Shown here: piece by piece, positions 1 to 7,812 of the stretch
Layout of the letters: each line of letters opens with the position of its first letter
How positions within the stretch are numbered: the stretch's first letter is position 1
Origin: JAEUJM01 sp964635055
GTDB taxonomy: Bacteria > Actinomycetota > Acidimicrobiia > Acidimicrobiales > DATDAH01
Direction of reading: 5' to 3'
Length of the DNA stretch: 64,000 nucleotides
NCBI GenBank assembly: GCA_964635055.1
Contig: CAZWMT010000010.1
Coordinates: 1-64,000 of the forward strand
Made by a program: the position numbers and the translations under genes
The notes under the pieces: model-generated
The model's database searches: none
Told to the model about the DNA's origin: nothing
What the model saw: only the letters and a program-made list of their open reading frames with translations

Positions 1-263
1 CGGAGAGCACTGCGTCTGCTTTGTTCGGCTTACCTCCTGGTGACGACACCAGCAGCGACTTCTTCGCCCTCAACACCGCCACCGGTACGTGGCGACGTGT
101 CACTGACGTCCCCGGCGGTGTCGGCGTTCCTACGCTCAACATCTCCAACACCAACTCGTGGGTGATGGGCAACGAACTGGTCGCCGGTGCCGCGGAGAGC
201 ACTGCGTCTGCTTTGTTCGGCTTACCTCCTGGTGACGACACCAGCAGCGACTTCTTCGCCCTC
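1..263. repeat. 71-bp perfect direct repeat, period 192 bp
   Basis: Bases 1-71 recur exactly at 193-263. The 192-bp period equals 64 codons and keeps frame. The third unit is replaced by the first stalk domain. The window starts exactly at a repeat boundary, which could mean more units upstream or a contig that broke in the repeat. Confidence 0.9.
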
Positions 264-1457
264 GAGGCGGGGTGCGAGGCAATCGGGGGAGTCACCGGAT
301 CGGTGACGGCATCGGGATCGCCCACCACGCTCGTCAACGGAGCGTGGGTCGCGGCGCTTCGCGCCAGCGACTTCTCCATGGCCGGCGGTGACGAGAGCGA
401 TGCATCAGGGCACTACGCCATCCCCCTCGACCCTGGCACCTACTACCTGTACGTCATCGACCCGACCGGCGCACGAGCATCGGGCTTCTTCGGTCCTCCC
501 TCCTCGGTTGTGGTCGCGGGCACATCGTTCACACACGTCGACCCCGCCTTGGCGCCCCAGCGGGGCGCCATTGCCGGGACGATCGCCGAGTCCGGGAGCG
601 GCAATCCCATCCCTGGTGCGTGGGTGCTGGCCCTCAGCGGGTCGACAGCTCAGCTGGAGCGAGGTGTCGTGGGAAGCGGCAGCGGCACGTACTCGATCGC
701 CGATCTCCCGGCAGGGAACCACTTCGTCGCCGCGGTGGACCCGAGCGGGAGCCACGCGACCCGCTTCTACCCAGCGGCCGCTGACCTGGGCGCCGCCACT
801 CGAGTCTCGACATCGGCGAGCACCACGTCATCTGCGAGTGTCAACCTTCCGGCGCAGACCGCCCCCCCGTCGGGTGCGACCCTCAGCGGCACGATCACCG
901 AAGGTGGCACCGGGTCTCCGCTGCCGGGTGTGTTCGTCATCGTCCTCAACAGCTCCACGTTCGGCATGACCCGAGGAGCCGTGACCAACGCGTCCGGGCA
1001 ATACAGCCTGAGCGTCCAATCAGGGGGGACCTACAAGCTGGGCTTCATCGACCCATCCGGTGCCCATGCCATGGAGTGGCACAACAACCAACCTGCGAGC
1101 AACCTCGCCGGCGCGACATCGGTTGTCGCTCCCGCGGTGACGAACGCGTCGCTGGGATCCAGCGGCGGCTCGCTCAACGGCACTGTCACCGACGACCCCA
1201 CGGGCGTGCCGCTGGCCGGCGCCTGGGTGCTTGCCATCGGTCCGTCCGGAGTCGCCGGCGGTGCAACAACAGCAGCTGCTGGGACGTACCAGCTGTCGGG
1301 CCTGCCCGCTGGATCGTATCGCCTCGCGTTCATGGACCCCGTGGGGGGTCGTCACCTCGAGTACTGGAACAACGCGTCGACCTACGCAGCCGCGTCGCCC
1401 ATCTCGGTCACCGCCGCTTCCAACACCACCGTGGATGCCGCCCTGGGCACGACCTGA
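1..1457 (+). CDS. Secreted protein with carboxypeptidase-regulatory-like (CnaB-type) repeats, 3' part
   Basis: The frame is open from base 3 to the TGA at 1455-1457, so the start lies outside the window. The first 90 residues contain a 64-residue repeat (it includes LFGLPPGDDTSSDFFAL twice). Four to five beta-sandwich modules of about 90 residues follow, with the pattern GxVTxxGxGxPLxGAWVxAL...GxYxxxxLPxGxYxxxxxDPxGxHAxExxxN, typical of carboxypeptidase-regulatory-like or CnaB-type domains used as extracellular stalks. The same modules end the giant NHL protein at 33417-38708, so the two are probably relatives. Enzymatic function is not visible. Most likely a cell-surface or secreted structural protein. 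Confidence 0.8.
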   Translation, partial: ESTASALFGLPPGDDTSSDFFALNTATGTWRRVTDVPGGVGVPTLNISNTNSWVMGNELVAGAAESTASALFGLPPGDDTSSDFFALEAGCEAIGGVTGSVTASGSPTTLVNGAWVAALRASDFSMAGGDESDASGHYAIPLDPGTYYLYVIDPTGARASGFFGPPSSVVVAGTSFTHVDPALAPQRGAIAGTIAESGSGNPIPGAWVLALSGSTAQLERGVVGSGSGTYSIADLPAGNHFVAAVDPSGSHATRFYPAAADLGAATRVSTSASTTSSASVNLPAQTAPPSGATLSGTITEGGTGSPLPGVFVIVLNSSTFGMTRGAVTNASGQYSLSVQSGGTYKLGFIDPSGAHAMEWHNNQPASNLAGATSVVAPAVTNASLGSSGGSLNGTVTDDPTGVPLAGAWVLAIGPSGVAGGATTAAAGTYQLSGLPAGSYRLAFMDPVGGRHLEYWNNASTYAAASPISVTAASNTTVDAALGTT

Positions 1458-1802
1458 GAAGCGACCAGTGCGACCGCCGGATCCGTGTCGTCGGCGGGAG
1501 GGCCTGCCGGATCCCGCTCACGAGGTTGTCGACACGATGGGCCGCCTGAGGTCGGTTGGCGCCGGGCCAGAGCCGATCGGCGATGAGGTCGACGGATCGG
1601 CCACCGGGTGCGGACTCAGCCAGCATGGGATGTGGGAGAACCGCACGGCGAACGCCCTGCTTGGCCCATCGAGAGCGCCAGCGTTCAGAACCAACTGGCC
1701 GTTGACAGCCACTCGATGAGGAGCACTCGGGTACTCGTCTCGTTCCCCAGAGTCCGCGATCGTGACGGTGGACAGGTGTTCCCGAAAGGACGGTTCCCGC
1801 CG
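1458..1802. other. Intergenic region, no gene seen
   Basis: A gap of 345 bp between two convergent genes. The open frames here lack ribosome sites and recognisable motifs. I see no clear hairpin terminator. Confidence 0.6.
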
Positions 1803-2210
1803 TCACAACCCCGGGCCGTCCGTCGCGACGGCTGACGCCGGCGGGTCGGCCAACGCGAAGATGGGGTTCTCGATGATGCCGACCACGGCGCCGCCGGCGG
1901 GCTCGAGGAAGGTGCCGGTCTTGATGCCGTCGCCCACCTCGGTGACCGGCTGGTGGACGGTGGCGCCCCGCTCGATGAGCGCGGCGGCGGCCGCCTCGGC
2001 GTCGCGGACACCCCAGTAGGTGAGCACGCCGGGGTTCTCCTCGCCCTCGGCCAACGGCAGGAGCCCGAGCTCGTAGCCGCCGACGTTGAAGCCGACGAAG
2101 AACGGCTCGTCGAAGTACGGCGGGAACCCCAGCAGCTCGGTGAACCAGGCCTTGGCCGCGTCGAGGTCGGGGGCGGGATAGATGACGGTGCGCAGTCCGA
2201 GGAACATCAC
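1803..2210 (-). CDS. VOC (glyoxalase/bleomycin-resistance fold) protein
   Basis: 135 residues, the usual size of a single VOC module. The N-terminus (LRTVIYPAPDLDAAKAWFTELLG) has the typical beta-alpha start, followed by a GYELGLLP strand, a DAEAAAAALIERGATV helix and a terminal segment with DGIKTGTFLEPAGGAVVGIIENP. VOC proteins bind a metal and act as lyases, isomerases, dioxygenases or resistance proteins; the substrate cannot be read from sequence. It is probably cytosolic. It stands alone, convergent with the stalk-protein gene and downstream of the membrane-protein gene on the same strand. Confidence 0.85.
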   Translation of the reverse strand: MMFLGLRTVIYPAPDLDAAKAWFTELLGFPPYFDEPFFVGFNVGGYELGLLPLAEGEENPGVLTYWGVRDAEAAAAALIERGATVHQPVTEVGDGIKTGTFLEPAGGAVVGIIENPIFALADPPASAVATDGPGL

Positions 2211-2238
2211 CGCACCGTACCCACCCGGCCTGACCGGC

Positions 2239-4185
2239 TCAGCGGAGACGGCCGGCCGGCACCGGCCGGTCCCGGGTCACGCCCGCCGGTGCCGCGTGTG
2301 GCCGCGCTGCATCATGATGCGCCGGCCGCGAGGTCGGGTCGAGGCGGCGCAGGCCCCAGGCCAGGCCGGCCATCCAGCCGAACGCCACCACGAGCAACAG
2401 GGCGTAGGCCGCCCGCTCGAGCCACACGTTGTCGGTGCGGGCCTCGCGCTGCAGCACGGCCTTGTCGGCCTGGAAGGGCGCGGTGTCGCCGGACCCGACC
2501 GTCACCGCGGGGGCGGGGATCTCGGTGTCGGCCGGCAGGTGCAGCGGCAGGGCCTGCAGGCTGGTCCCGGTGTGGAGGCGCACCATCGTCTTCCAGGGGT
2601 CGGACAGCGGAACGGCTCGATCGGTCTGCCACACGCCGTCGCCCCGGGGCTCGAGGTCGGCGATCACCAGGCCGCCGTCGCCGGTGGTCGAGCCCTGCCA
2701 GGCGATGACCCCGAACCAGTTCGCGTCGGCGACGGCGTCGGCCGCCTCGCCCGGCGGGAGCTGCAGGGTGACGACCGCGGACCGCTCGGCGGTGGCACCT
2801 CCGCCGACGTCGTGGCCGACCACCTCGTCGAAGGTCACCGTCGCCTGCCAGTCGGGGTGGGCGCCCATCGGCAGCGGGACGGCCAGGCACAGGAAGGCGC
2901 CCACCCACGCCGCCGCGGCCCAGCCCCGGGGGGTGGCCTGGCGGGGGAGGGCGTCGGGGGCCAGGGCCCGGCCGATGAGGCCGCCGAGCACCCCGCCGCA
3001 GGCGCCGGCCACCAGGGCCAGCGCCGGCGCCTCGGGGAGCAGCGGCGGGCCCCACGGCAGCGGCATCCACACGTGCGACCAGAGCCACTCCGCGGCCAGC
3101 CCGAACGTGGCGATCCCCAGGCCCGCGACCAACCCCAGCGTGAGCTGGCGGCGCCGGGGGACGGCGAGCGCGACGGCCTCGACCACCAGCGCCTCGACGA
3201 CGTAGAGGGGGAAGTGCATGGTGGAGCGCCCGAGCGGGCCGGTGATCAGGAACGAGAGGGCCCCGTCCACCAGCAGGAAGAACGCCACCGCGGTGAGCGC
3301 GGCGCCCTTGCCGGCCCGGATGCGAACGGCGACGAGGGCGATCGACGCGGCCAGCACGATCATGATCGGCTGGAACAGCTGGCGGAACTGGGGGACGCCG
3401 AAGTCGAACTCGATCTGCAGCGTCGACAGGCCCAGCAGGAGGCCGCCCCCGGCGAGGATGTCGCGGCCGCGGTCCAGCCAGCGATCGGCGCGGGCCCGGC
3501 GGGCCGCGTCGAGGCCCGTGCGGGGAGATCGGCTCCGGGCACCCTCGACGCCGAGCGCCCAGGCCGCGAGCGTGGCCAGGGAGGCGCCGCCGATCATCTG
3601 GATGTGGGTTGGGCCCCAGGCGGTGACGTCCTGGCCGAAGAGCCGGTGCCACAGGTCGTCGGCCGGGAACCCGGCCAGCGCGATCAGCCCGCACAGGGTG
3701 AGGAGCAGCCCGCCCACGGGCACGTGCCAGCCGGGCCGCAGCTCGACGGAGGTGGCCGTCCTGCGGTCGCCCAGGATGAGGGCGAGCACGCCCGCGAAGG
3801 CGATGCCGTCGAGCCCGATGATGATCAGCCAGTGGGCGGGGTTGGCGAACGCGCCCGGGTCGCGGCCCCGGTCGATGTGCCACGAGACGTCCCAGTAGTA
3901 GCCCACCACCGCGATCAGCAGGCTGGCCCCCGTGATGGCGCCCGGCAGCGCCGCCCATGCCGGCAGGCCGCTGCGGCGCTCGACCTCGCCGGCCAAGGGC
4001 TCGAGCACGCCCCTGCGGCGGTGGGCGACCCCCAGCGCCACCACGGCGGCGACGGCCAGGAACGCCACCGCGGTGGCGCTGACGATCTCGGAGAGCGCGC
4101 TGCCGCCCGCGGGGGCGTCTCGGGCGACGACCAGTGGGGCGGCCGCGAGCAGCGGGTCGAACGGGGCCAGGAGCGGGGTCAGCAT
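2239..4185 (-). CDS. Polytopic membrane protein of unknown function
   Basis: 648 residues. ATG at 4185 is chosen because AAGGAGG lies 7 nt upstream; the frame also opens at 4278. There are roughly ten to twelve hydrophobic segments, including an N-terminal one, GAITGASLLIAVVGYYWDVS with the downstream motif WHIDRGRDPGAFANPAHW, and several in the middle. A soluble stretch after about residue 440 (ADWQATVTFDEV... VVTLQLPPGEAADAV) looks extracytoplasmic, and one last membrane segment follows. The charged HIDRGRD/HW loop could bind a metal, but I recognise no characterised family. It is divergent from the MerR gene at 4604 and may be its target. Confidence 0.75.
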   Translation of the reverse strand: MLTPLLAPFDPLLAAAPLVVARDAPAGGSALSEIVSATAVAFLAVAAVVALGVAHRRRGVLEPLAGEVERRSGLPAWAALPGAITGASLLIAVVGYYWDVSWHIDRGRDPGAFANPAHWLIIIGLDGIAFAGVLALILGDRRTATSVELRPGWHVPVGGLLLTLCGLIALAGFPADDLWHRLFGQDVTAWGPTHIQMIGGASLATLAAWALGVEGARSRSPRTGLDAARRARADRWLDRGRDILAGGGLLLGLSTLQIEFDFGVPQFRQLFQPIMIVLAASIALVAVRIRAGKGAALTAVAFFLLVDGALSFLITGPLGRSTMHFPLYVVEALVVEAVALAVPRRRQLTLGLVAGLGIATFGLAAEWLWSHVWMPLPWGPPLLPEAPALALVAGACGGVLGGLIGRALAPDALPRQATPRGWAAAAWVGAFLCLAVPLPMGAHPDWQATVTFDEVVGHDVGGGATAERSAVVTLQLPPGEAADAVADANWFGVIAWQGSTTGDGGLVIADLEPRGDGVWQTDRAVPLSDPWKTMVRLHTGTSLQALPLHLPADTEIPAPAVTVGSGDTAPFQADKAVLQREARTDNVWLERAAYALLLVVAFGWMAGLAWGLRRLDPTSRPAHHDAARPHAAPAGVTRDRPVPAGRLR

Positions 4186-4490
4186 GGCGGGGCCTCCTTG
4201 TCGGAGCGGCCGGCGGGCGAGGGACTCGGGGGTGCGGGCGGGCGACGGGACCAATCGGCGTGGCACGGCACTCGCCATGGCGGGGTCGTCGTGTCGGAGC
4301 GGCGTGCCGGCGACGAACTGGTGGGTGTCGACCGGCGACGGGTCGAACGGGGCGGCACGGGACGCTCGAAGGCGGAGCTCATCGGAGCGGCTGACGGGCG
4401 AGGGCGTTGCTGCATGACGATCGGGGTGACAAGCCGGAGAGGCCGGCGCCGATCACGGCGACGCGGTGACGGTGGGTCGTCATGGGTCAC

Positions 4491-4532
4491 ACTGTTACAT
4501 CAGCAACTGTTACAGTCAAGACTGTCTACAGT
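4491..4532 (+). promoter_or_regulatory. Three tandem palindromic operators, 15-bp pitch
   Basis: ACTGTTACAT begins at 4491, the perfect palindrome ACTGTTACAGT at 4506, and ACTGTCTACAGT (arms ACTGT/ACAGT) at 4521, exactly 15 bp apart. A further dyad, ACAGTC-AA-GACTGT, spans 4512-4525. The array lies in the divergent region between the membrane protein and the MerR gene, 72 bp before the regulator's ATG. It probably is the autoregulatory operator/promoter. Confidence 0.75.
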
Positions 4533-4603
4533 GGAGCATGTCACAGGAGGCGCTCGTCACCGGAGGCGCTCGCCACCAGCACGGACAGGGAGGATCGGAC
4601 GCG

Positions 4604-5353
4604 ATGGCCGAGTACCGGGTGGACGACCTGGCCCGTGAGGCGGGCACCACGGTGCGCAACGTGCGCGCCTACCAGGATCGGGGCCTGCTGCCGCCGCCCA
4701 AGCGGGTGGGGCGGGTGGGCCTGTACGACGACCGCCACCTGGCTCGGTTGCGGACCATCGGCGAGCTGTTGGGCAGGGGCTACAGCCTGGCCAACATCGG
4801 CGAGCTGCTCGACGGGTGGGCCCAGGGCCAGGACCTCGCCGAGCTCGTCGGCCTCGAGATGGCGGTCACGGGGCCGTGGTCCGACGAGGCGCCCGAGCGG
4901 TTCACCGCCGAGGCGCTCGCGGAGCTCTTCGCCGGCGCCCCCGACGCCGACGTGGGCGGGATGCTGGAGGAGGCCGTCGACCTCGGCGTGATCGAGGTGG
5001 AGGGCGACCACTTCGTGGTGCGCAGCCCCCGGGAGCTACGGGCCGCGGCCGAGCTGGTCGCGGCCGGCATCCCCCTGGGCGCGGTGCTGGCCGCCGGCCG
5101 GGAGCTACGCGGTGAGATCGACCGGGTGGCCGAGCGCTTCGTCACCCTGGTCACCACCCACCTGTTCGACCCCCTGGGCGACGTGGTGCCCCCCGAAGCG
5201 GTGCCGCGCCTGGCCGCCGCCATCCAGCGACTGCGCCCGCTGGGCCAGCGGGTGGTCGACGCCGAGCTGGCCCGGGCCATGGAGCGCCACGCCAAGGCGC
5301 AGCTGGGCGACCGCCTCGAGCGGGTGTTGCCCGACCCCGACCCGGGCCCCTGA
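4604..5353 (+). CDS. MerR-family transcriptional regulator
   Basis: 249 residues from ATG 4604, preceded by AGGGAGG; the frame opens earlier at 4466 but that part only translates the operator array. The winged-helix DNA-binding domain is at residues 1-70: YRVDDLAREAGTTVRNVRAYQDRGLLPPPKR, then GLYDDRHLARLRTIGELLGRGYSLANIGELL. The remaining 180 residues form a helical effector domain unlike the short cysteine-rich tail of metal sensors, so an organic ligand is more likely. It probably binds the three palindromes just upstream and controls itself and the divergent membrane protein. Confidence 0.92.
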   Translation: MAEYRVDDLAREAGTTVRNVRAYQDRGLLPPPKRVGRVGLYDDRHLARLRTIGELLGRGYSLANIGELLDGWAQGQDLAELVGLEMAVTGPWSDEAPERFTAEALAELFAGAPDADVGGMLEEAVDLGVIEVEGDHFVVRSPRELRAAAELVAAGIPLGAVLAAGRELRGEIDRVAERFVTLVTTHLFDPLGDVVPPEAVPRLAAAIQRLRPLGQRVVDAELARAMERHAKAQLGDRLERVLPDPDPGP

Positions 5354-5370
5354 CTGGCCGACCGACCCGA

Positions 5371-6147
5371 TCAGAGGTGGGCGACGAGCGAGATCACGGC
5401 GAAGGTGGCGCCCTGGGGGTCGGCCAGCACCGCGATGCGACCCGCCGGGGTGTCCTGGCCGTCAAGCAGGGCCGTGGCCCCGAGCTCCTTGGCCCGGGCC
5501 ACGCTGGCGTCGGTGTCCTCGACCGCGAAGTAGACCAGCCAGTAGGCCGGCACCTCCGCCGGCACCATGGGGGGCATGTCCATCATGCCGCCGACGCTCT
5601 CGCCGTCGAGCTGCCACTCGGTGTAGGCCATCGCCTCGCTCTCGCTGGCCTGGGCCCCCCACCCGAAGACCGCGGCGTAGAAGGCCTTGGCCGCCTCGGG
5701 GTCACGGGTGCTCAGCTCGCTCCAGCAGAAGGCGCCGGGCTCGTTGACCACCTCGGCGCCAGGGTGGCGGCCGGCCTGCCAGACCGAGAAGAAGGCACCC
5801 TCGGTGTCCTGGAACACGGCCATGCGCCCGGCGTCCATCACGTCCATCGGGGGCACCACCACGGTGCCGCCGGCGGCCTCGACCTTGGCGGCGGAAGCGT
5901 CGGCGTCGTCGGTGGCGATGTAGGTGGTCCAGAAGGGGGGCCCGGGGTTCTGCTGGGGGCCGTAGCCGGCCAGCATCTTGCCCTCGGCGGTGGTGAAGAA
6001 GCCGTAGCCGCCCGTCTCCTCGACGGGGCCCGCGTCGGCGGTCGACCAACCGAACAGGCCGGTGTAGAAGGTCTTGGCCGCCTCGACATCGGTGCCGATG
6101 TCGATCCAGCTGGGGGTGCCGGGTGCGTAGCTGGTGCGTTCGGGCAT
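5371..6147 (-). CDS. Two-domain VOC family protein
   Basis: 258 residues with two glyoxalase-fold halves. The first (PSWIDIGTDVEAAKTFYTGLFGW) and the second (FCWSELSTRDPEAAKAFYAAVFGW) start alike, and each ends with a DPQGATF- or DTEGAFFSVWQ-like strand. This layout is typical of actinobacterial glyoxalase/hydroxylase proteins of about 260 residues. A metal-dependent enzyme or binding role is likely, but the substrate is unknown. It is convergent with the MerR gene (17 bp gap) and divergent from the propeller gene at 6327. Confidence 0.9.
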   Translation of the reverse strand: MPERTSYAPGTPSWIDIGTDVEAAKTFYTGLFGWSTADAGPVEETGGYGFFTTAEGKMLAGYGPQQNPGPPFWTTYIATDDADASAAKVEAAGGTVVVPPMDVMDAGRMAVFQDTEGAFFSVWQAGRHPGAEVVNEPGAFCWSELSTRDPEAAKAFYAAVFGWGAQASESEAMAYTEWQLDGESVGGMMDMPPMVPAEVPAYWLVYFAVEDTDASVARAKELGATALLDGQDTPAGRIAVLADPQGATFAVISLVAHL

Positions 6148-6326
6148 GGGGGCCTCCGGTGGCGCGGGTCGTGTTCGGGGGCGACCGTAGCCCTCCGGTG
6201 CATCGCTGTCATCGGCCCGCGGTCACCACGACGTGCGAGGGGCCGAGCTTCCGGCAACCGGCCGGGACGACCGACCGCGGCGGCGACGGTCACGTGTCGG
6301 CCACTCGGACCGGACAGACTGCGCTG

Positions 6327-7538
6327 ATGACCTGGCGCTACGAGGACGGGGGCCCGTCGCGCCGCCAACTGGTCGACGGCGGCCTCCAGCTCGGGCCCGG
6401 CGACCGCCTCGAGGTGACGACCCGGGTCGCCCCGGCCGCGACCATGGTGGTCACCGACGAGGCCGGCTCGTTCTTCCTGTTGCGCCACACGGCGGGCGAC
6501 GCCGCCATCGCCCTCGTCGAGCGCATCGACCCCGTGACCCTCGAGCCCCTCGCTCGGTCTCCGGACCTGGCGGCCGGCCCGGTCTGGCCCGGCGGCCTCG
6601 GCGTCGCCCCCGACGGCGCCGTCCACGTGGTGTTCGCCAACCACGCCCACCGACTCGACGCCGACCTCCGGCCGACGCACACGACCCGCCTGCCACGCGA
6701 CCGCCCCTACAACAGCTTCGTGGCCCTCGCCGACGGCCACCTGGTGACCAAGGACTTCGGGGGGTCGCTCCCCGGACGACACCTGCGTGCCGCCGATCGT
6801 GAGCCATGCGAGCTGGTGGTACTCGCCCCCGACGACCTGACCGTCGTCGATCGGCTCGTGCTCCCCGAGGCGTCGATCGCCCGCCTCTCCGCCGAGGGCG
6901 ACACGGTCTACGTGGTCGGCGACACCCACCTCTTCCGGGTCGCCTGGGACGGCGCCCACCTCGCGCTCGACGAGCGCTTCGCGGCTCGGTACCGCACCCA
7001 GGAGGGCCAGACCTACGGGTGGGACTGCGTGCTGGCCGCCGGGGCGGCCTGGTTCCTGGACGACGGTGAGGGCAGTGAGCACTACACGGGGACGCTGCGC
7101 GGCCACGGCGTGTCGACCGCACCGCTGCACCTCGTCCGGGTCGATCTGGGCACCGCCGAGGTGACGACGGCGGAGGTGTGCGGCCGTCCCGGCGGCCTGG
7201 TCGCCAACCCGCCCGTGGTGGACGAGGCCCGAGGCGTGGTGGTCGGCTACGACAGCGGCAACGGCGTGCTCGCGGGGTTCGACCTCGACACCCTGGACGT
7301 CCGCTGGCGCCACGACCAGGAGCACGGCGGCCACCTCCTCCTCTACACGGAGACCGGGGAGGTGGTCACCGGCGACCACGCCGACGTGGTCGTGCGCGAC
7401 ATCGTCTCCGGCGACGAGCTCGCGCGCGTCGACGGTGGCATGGGCATCCAGTCCGTGCTCTTCCCCTGCCCCGGCGCGCATCGAGACTTCTACGTCTGCA
7501 CCTTCCTCGGTGTCGCCCGCGTCGCCGTCACGGCCTGA
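6327..7538 (+). CDS. PQQ/WD40-like beta-propeller protein, unknown function
   Basis: 403 residues from ATG 6327. The frame is open from 6123 but upstream codons lie in the divergent promoter region. No signal peptide, so probably cytosolic. It contains repeated strands of the form GGLGVAPDGAVHVVFANHAHRLDADL, DGHLVTKDF, GDTVYVVGDTHLFRVAWDG, GGLVANPPVVDEARGVVVGYDSGNGVLAGFDLDTL and GEVVTGDHADVVVRDIVSG, consistent with a propeller of about seven blades. No catalytic motif is visible. It is the last intact gene before the decayed peptidase fragment at 7567. Confidence 0.7.
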   Translation: MTWRYEDGGPSRRQLVDGGLQLGPGDRLEVTTRVAPAATMVVTDEAGSFFLLRHTAGDAAIALVERIDPVTLEPLARSPDLAAGPVWPGGLGVAPDGAVHVVFANHAHRLDADLRPTHTTRLPRDRPYNSFVALADGHLVTKDFGGSLPGRHLRAADREPCELVVLAPDDLTVVDRLVLPEASIARLSAEGDTVYVVGDTHLFRVAWDGAHLALDERFAARYRTQEGQTYGWDCVLAAGAAWFLDDGEGSEHYTGTLRGHGVSTAPLHLVRVDLGTAEVTTAEVCGRPGGLVANPPVVDEARGVVVGYDSGNGVLAGFDLDTLDVRWRHDQEHGGHLLLYTETGEVVTGDHADVVVRDIVSGDELARVDGGMGIQSVLFPCPGAHRDFYVCTFLGVARVAVTA

Positions 7539-7566
7539 CCGGTCACCCCGCCGAGGCCACCACTCG

Positions 7567-7680
7567 GCTCAGGCGCAGGCCTCCACCGTCAACCCGCTGA
7601 CGGGTCGGGACGTGCGCTTCGCCAACCTCTTCCGCTCCCACCCGACCACCGCCGAGCGGGTTGGACGCCTCCGCGCCGGC
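7567..7680 (+). pseudogene. C-terminal remnant of an M48 (HtpX-like) peptidase
   Basis: One frame reads VNPLTGRDVRFANLFRSHPTTAERVGRLRA. This matches the conserved end of M48/HtpX membrane metallopeptidases (NPLtG...a.LFsTHPpTeeRiarL). No start codon, no HEXXH motif and no membrane segments are present upstream, where the propeller gene lies instead. I read it as the tail of a gene whose body was deleted. Confidence 0.65.
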
Positions 7681-7705
7681 GCCGCGGTCCAGCCCGCCCC
7701 GCTGG

Positions 7706-7812
7706 CTAGGAGGGTGCTTCTTTTCTCACTCGGCCGAACCCAGCGCCGCACAAAGTCCCTAGTCACAGGGGTGCGGTTCGGCCGACCGGGCAGTGAACAA
7801 GGACCCTTCTAG
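7706..7812. repeat. 107-bp imperfect inverted-repeat element bounded by CTAG
   Basis: The left end (CTAGGAGGGTGCTTCTT) and the reverse complement of the right end (CTAGAAGGGTCCTTGTT) match with few mismatches. Inside them CGGCCGAACC recurs in inverted orientation, followed by GCAC on each side. Both termini are CTAG. It lies between the convergent genes ending at 7538 and 7809 and supplies the monooxygenase stop codon. It may be a MITE-like insertion, a bidirectional terminator, or both. Confidence 0.55.

Noticed and set aside
2182..4638. Open frame of 818 codons on the plus strand
   Set aside because: Antisense shadow of the polytopic membrane protein, with no hydrophobic pattern or known domain.
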